From Gemmatimonas sp. (GTDB taxonomy: Bacteria > Gemmatimonadota > Gemmatimonadetes > Longimicrobiales > Longimicrobiaceae): a stretch of DNA of 64,000 bases. The notes below the pieces were generated by a model, which was not told where the DNA came from, did not search any database, and saw only the letters and a program-made list of their open reading frames with translations. The stretch lies in contig WHSP01000003.1 of NCBI GenBank assembly GCA_009380025.1, forward strand, positions 1-64,000. The letters run 5' to 3'. A program made the translations under genes and the position numbers. Below are positions 62,452 to 64,000 of the stretch, piece by piece; position 1 is the stretch's first letter; every line of letters begins with the position of its first letter.

Positions 62452-63324
62452 TCAGCCGAGCGCCTCCTGAATCAGTCCCACCACGTCGAGCGGTCGTTTC
62501 GCGACACCGATGCCATTGTCGTGGAACGCCTGGATCTTCTCCTCGGCCGTTCCGGACGAACCCGAGATGATCGCTCCCGCGTGTCCCATCCGGCGGCCTG
62601 GTGGTGCGGTCTGTCCGGCGATGAAGCCGACGACCGGCTTCGTCACGTTTTCCTGCACGAACCGGGCGGCATCCTGTTCGTCGGTCCCGCCGATTTCACC
62701 GATCACCACGATGGCCTGGGTCTCGGGATCCTCCTCGAAAGCTGTGAGACAGTCGATGAAGCTGGTGCCGTTGATCGGGTCGCCACCGATACCGACGCAC
62801 GTCGTCGTTCCGATGCCGGCACCCTGGAGTTTCGCCACGACTTCGTACGTCAGCGTTCCGGAGCGCGAGACAAGCCCGACGGGCCCCGGATCCGTGATGT
62901 TGCCAGGGATGATGCCGACCTTGGACTTCCCCGACGAGATGAGACCGGGGCAGTTCGGTCCGAGCAGCCGCGCTCCCTTCTCGTCGACGAAGGGGCGCAC
63001 CCGAGTCATGTCCAGCACCGGCACGCCCTCCGTGATGCAGACGATGAACTCAACCCCCGCGTCGGCCGCTTCGAACATTGCGTCGGCGGCGAAAGCAGGA
63101 GGCACGTAGATTACAGAGGTGTTCGCACCGCTCTGGAGTACCGCTTCTTCCACCGTGTCGAAAATAGGAACGCGGTTATCGAACTGCTGGCCTCCCTTGC
63201 CCGGGGTGACCCCGGCGACGACCTGGGTTCCGTATTCGATCATCTGTCGTGTATGAAACGAGCCGTCCCGCCCCGTGATTCCCTGGACGACGAGACGCGT
63301 CTCGCGATCCGCAAAGATGCTCAC
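62452..63324 (-). CDS. sucD: Succinyl-CoA ligase alpha subunit
   Basis: [79 protein letters not shown]. Start GTG 63324. Confidence 0.95.
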   Translation of the reverse strand: MSIFADRETRLVVQGITGRDGSFHTRQMIEYGTQVVAGVTPGKGGQQFDNRVPIFDTVEEAVLQSGANTSVIYVPPAFAADAMFEAADAGVEFIVCITEGVPVLDMTRVRPFVDEKGARLLGPNCPGLISSGKSKVGIIPGNITDPGPVGLVSRSGTLTYEVVAKLQGAGIGTTTCVGIGGDPINGTSFIDCLTAFEEDPETQAIVVIGEIGGTDEQDAARFVQENVTKPVVGFIAGQTAPPGRRMGHAGAIISGSSGTAEEKIQAFHDNGIGVAKRPLDVVGLIQEALG

Positions 63325-64000
63325 TGGCCCTCTCCCTTCGCGAAGTTGACGGCCCGTTCCACTGCCTTGTCCATGTCCGTCAGCGCGCTGAAGCCAGCAT
63401 TCTGGAGGATCTCGACGGCGAGTTCCTCGTTGGTACCCGTCAAGCGGATGACGATCGGGATCGAGATATCGATCTGGCGGGTGGCGGCCACGATCCCGTT
63501 CGCAACGTCGTCGCACCTCGTGATGCCACCGAAGATGTTGAACAGGATGACCTGGACCTCGGGATCGGCAGTGATGATCCGCAGAGCACTGACGACCTTC
63601 TCCGGGTTCGAGGATCCACCAATATCGAGGAAGTTGGCCGGCTCACCGCCGTAGTACTTGACGAGGTCCATGGTCGCCATCGCCAACCCGGCCCCGTTCA
63701 CACAGCAACCGACGTTGCCGTCGAGCTTGATGAACGTGAGGCCTGCCTCGCGGGCCTGTACCTCCGATGGATCTTCCGAGCTCTCGTCTCGAAGCTCCTC
63801 GATCTCCGCGCGGCGAAAGAGCTCATTGTCGTCGATGTTCATCTTAGCGTCGATCGCCTTCACATCGCCCGACTGGGTGGTGATCAACGGGTTGATTTCG
63901 GCCAGCGAGGCGCCCGATTCGAGGAACGCGTCGTACAGCTGGGTCATGATCCGGGCGGCCGCCCTCTGCTGTTTGAGATCGTCATAGAGCGCCGTGGCGA
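63321..64000 (-). CDS. sucC: Succinyl-CoA ligase beta subunit (N-terminal part beyond window)
   Basis: [69 protein letters not shown]. The frame stays open to the window edge ([25 protein letters not shown]). Confidence 0.94.
   Translation of the reverse strand, partial: ATALYDDLKQQRAAARIMTQLYDAFLESGASLAEINPLITTQSGDVKAIDAKMNIDDNELFRRAEIEELRDESSEDPSEVQAREAGLTFIKLDGNVGCCVNGAGLAMATMDLVKYYGGEPANFLDIGGSSNPEKVVSALRIITADPEVQVILFNIFGGITRCDDVANGIVAATRQIDISIPIVIRLTGTNEELAVEILQNAGFSALTDMDKAVERAVNFAKGEGQ

Overview
The window is a GC-rich chromosomal segment from a Gram-negative-type (LPS-containing) bacterium. The gene content would fit a Gemmatimonadota-like lineage, but that assignment is inference only. 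It opens with the 3' end of a 23S rRNA gene and a 5S rRNA gene. About 57 mostly housekeeping protein genes follow. Plus-strand block (about 0.5-31.5 kb): era, Trm112-like, zinc-ribbon protein, prfB with a programmed +1 frameshift, lysS, lolC/E-lolD, mcsA-mcsB-clpC, bamA, skp/ompH, lpxD, lpxC-fabZ fusion, lpxA, Gfo/Idh oxidoreductase, lpxB, DUF374 acyltransferase, lpxK, nadB, rlmH, bshC, murJ, uvrC, ddl, rhomboid. A glycosyltransferase / YfhO / flippase cluster and greA follow. Minus-strand block (about 39.4-64 kb): GT2, rpoN, lptB, lptA-like, lptC, kdsD, kdsC, kdsA, pyrG, kdsB, a bactofilin-like/beta-barrel protein, trpG/pabA, xerD, dedA, ispF, fabF-acpP-fabG-fabD-fabH-plsX-rpmF-yceD, holin-like protein, ndk, EIIA-CBS protein, sucD and a truncated sucC. 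I see no CRISPR array, prophage, transposase or obvious defence island. The observations most worth a second look are: a protein-arginine-phosphorylation module (mcsA-mcsB-clpC, no ctsR visible) embedded between lolD and bamA; a GnnA-like oxidoreductase and an unannotated 34-aa membrane ORF inside the lpx operon; in-frame repeats in bamA and the lptA-like gene; a dispersed dyad repeat present twice; and a bactofilin-like domain joined to a putative barrel. None is certain to be a new system.
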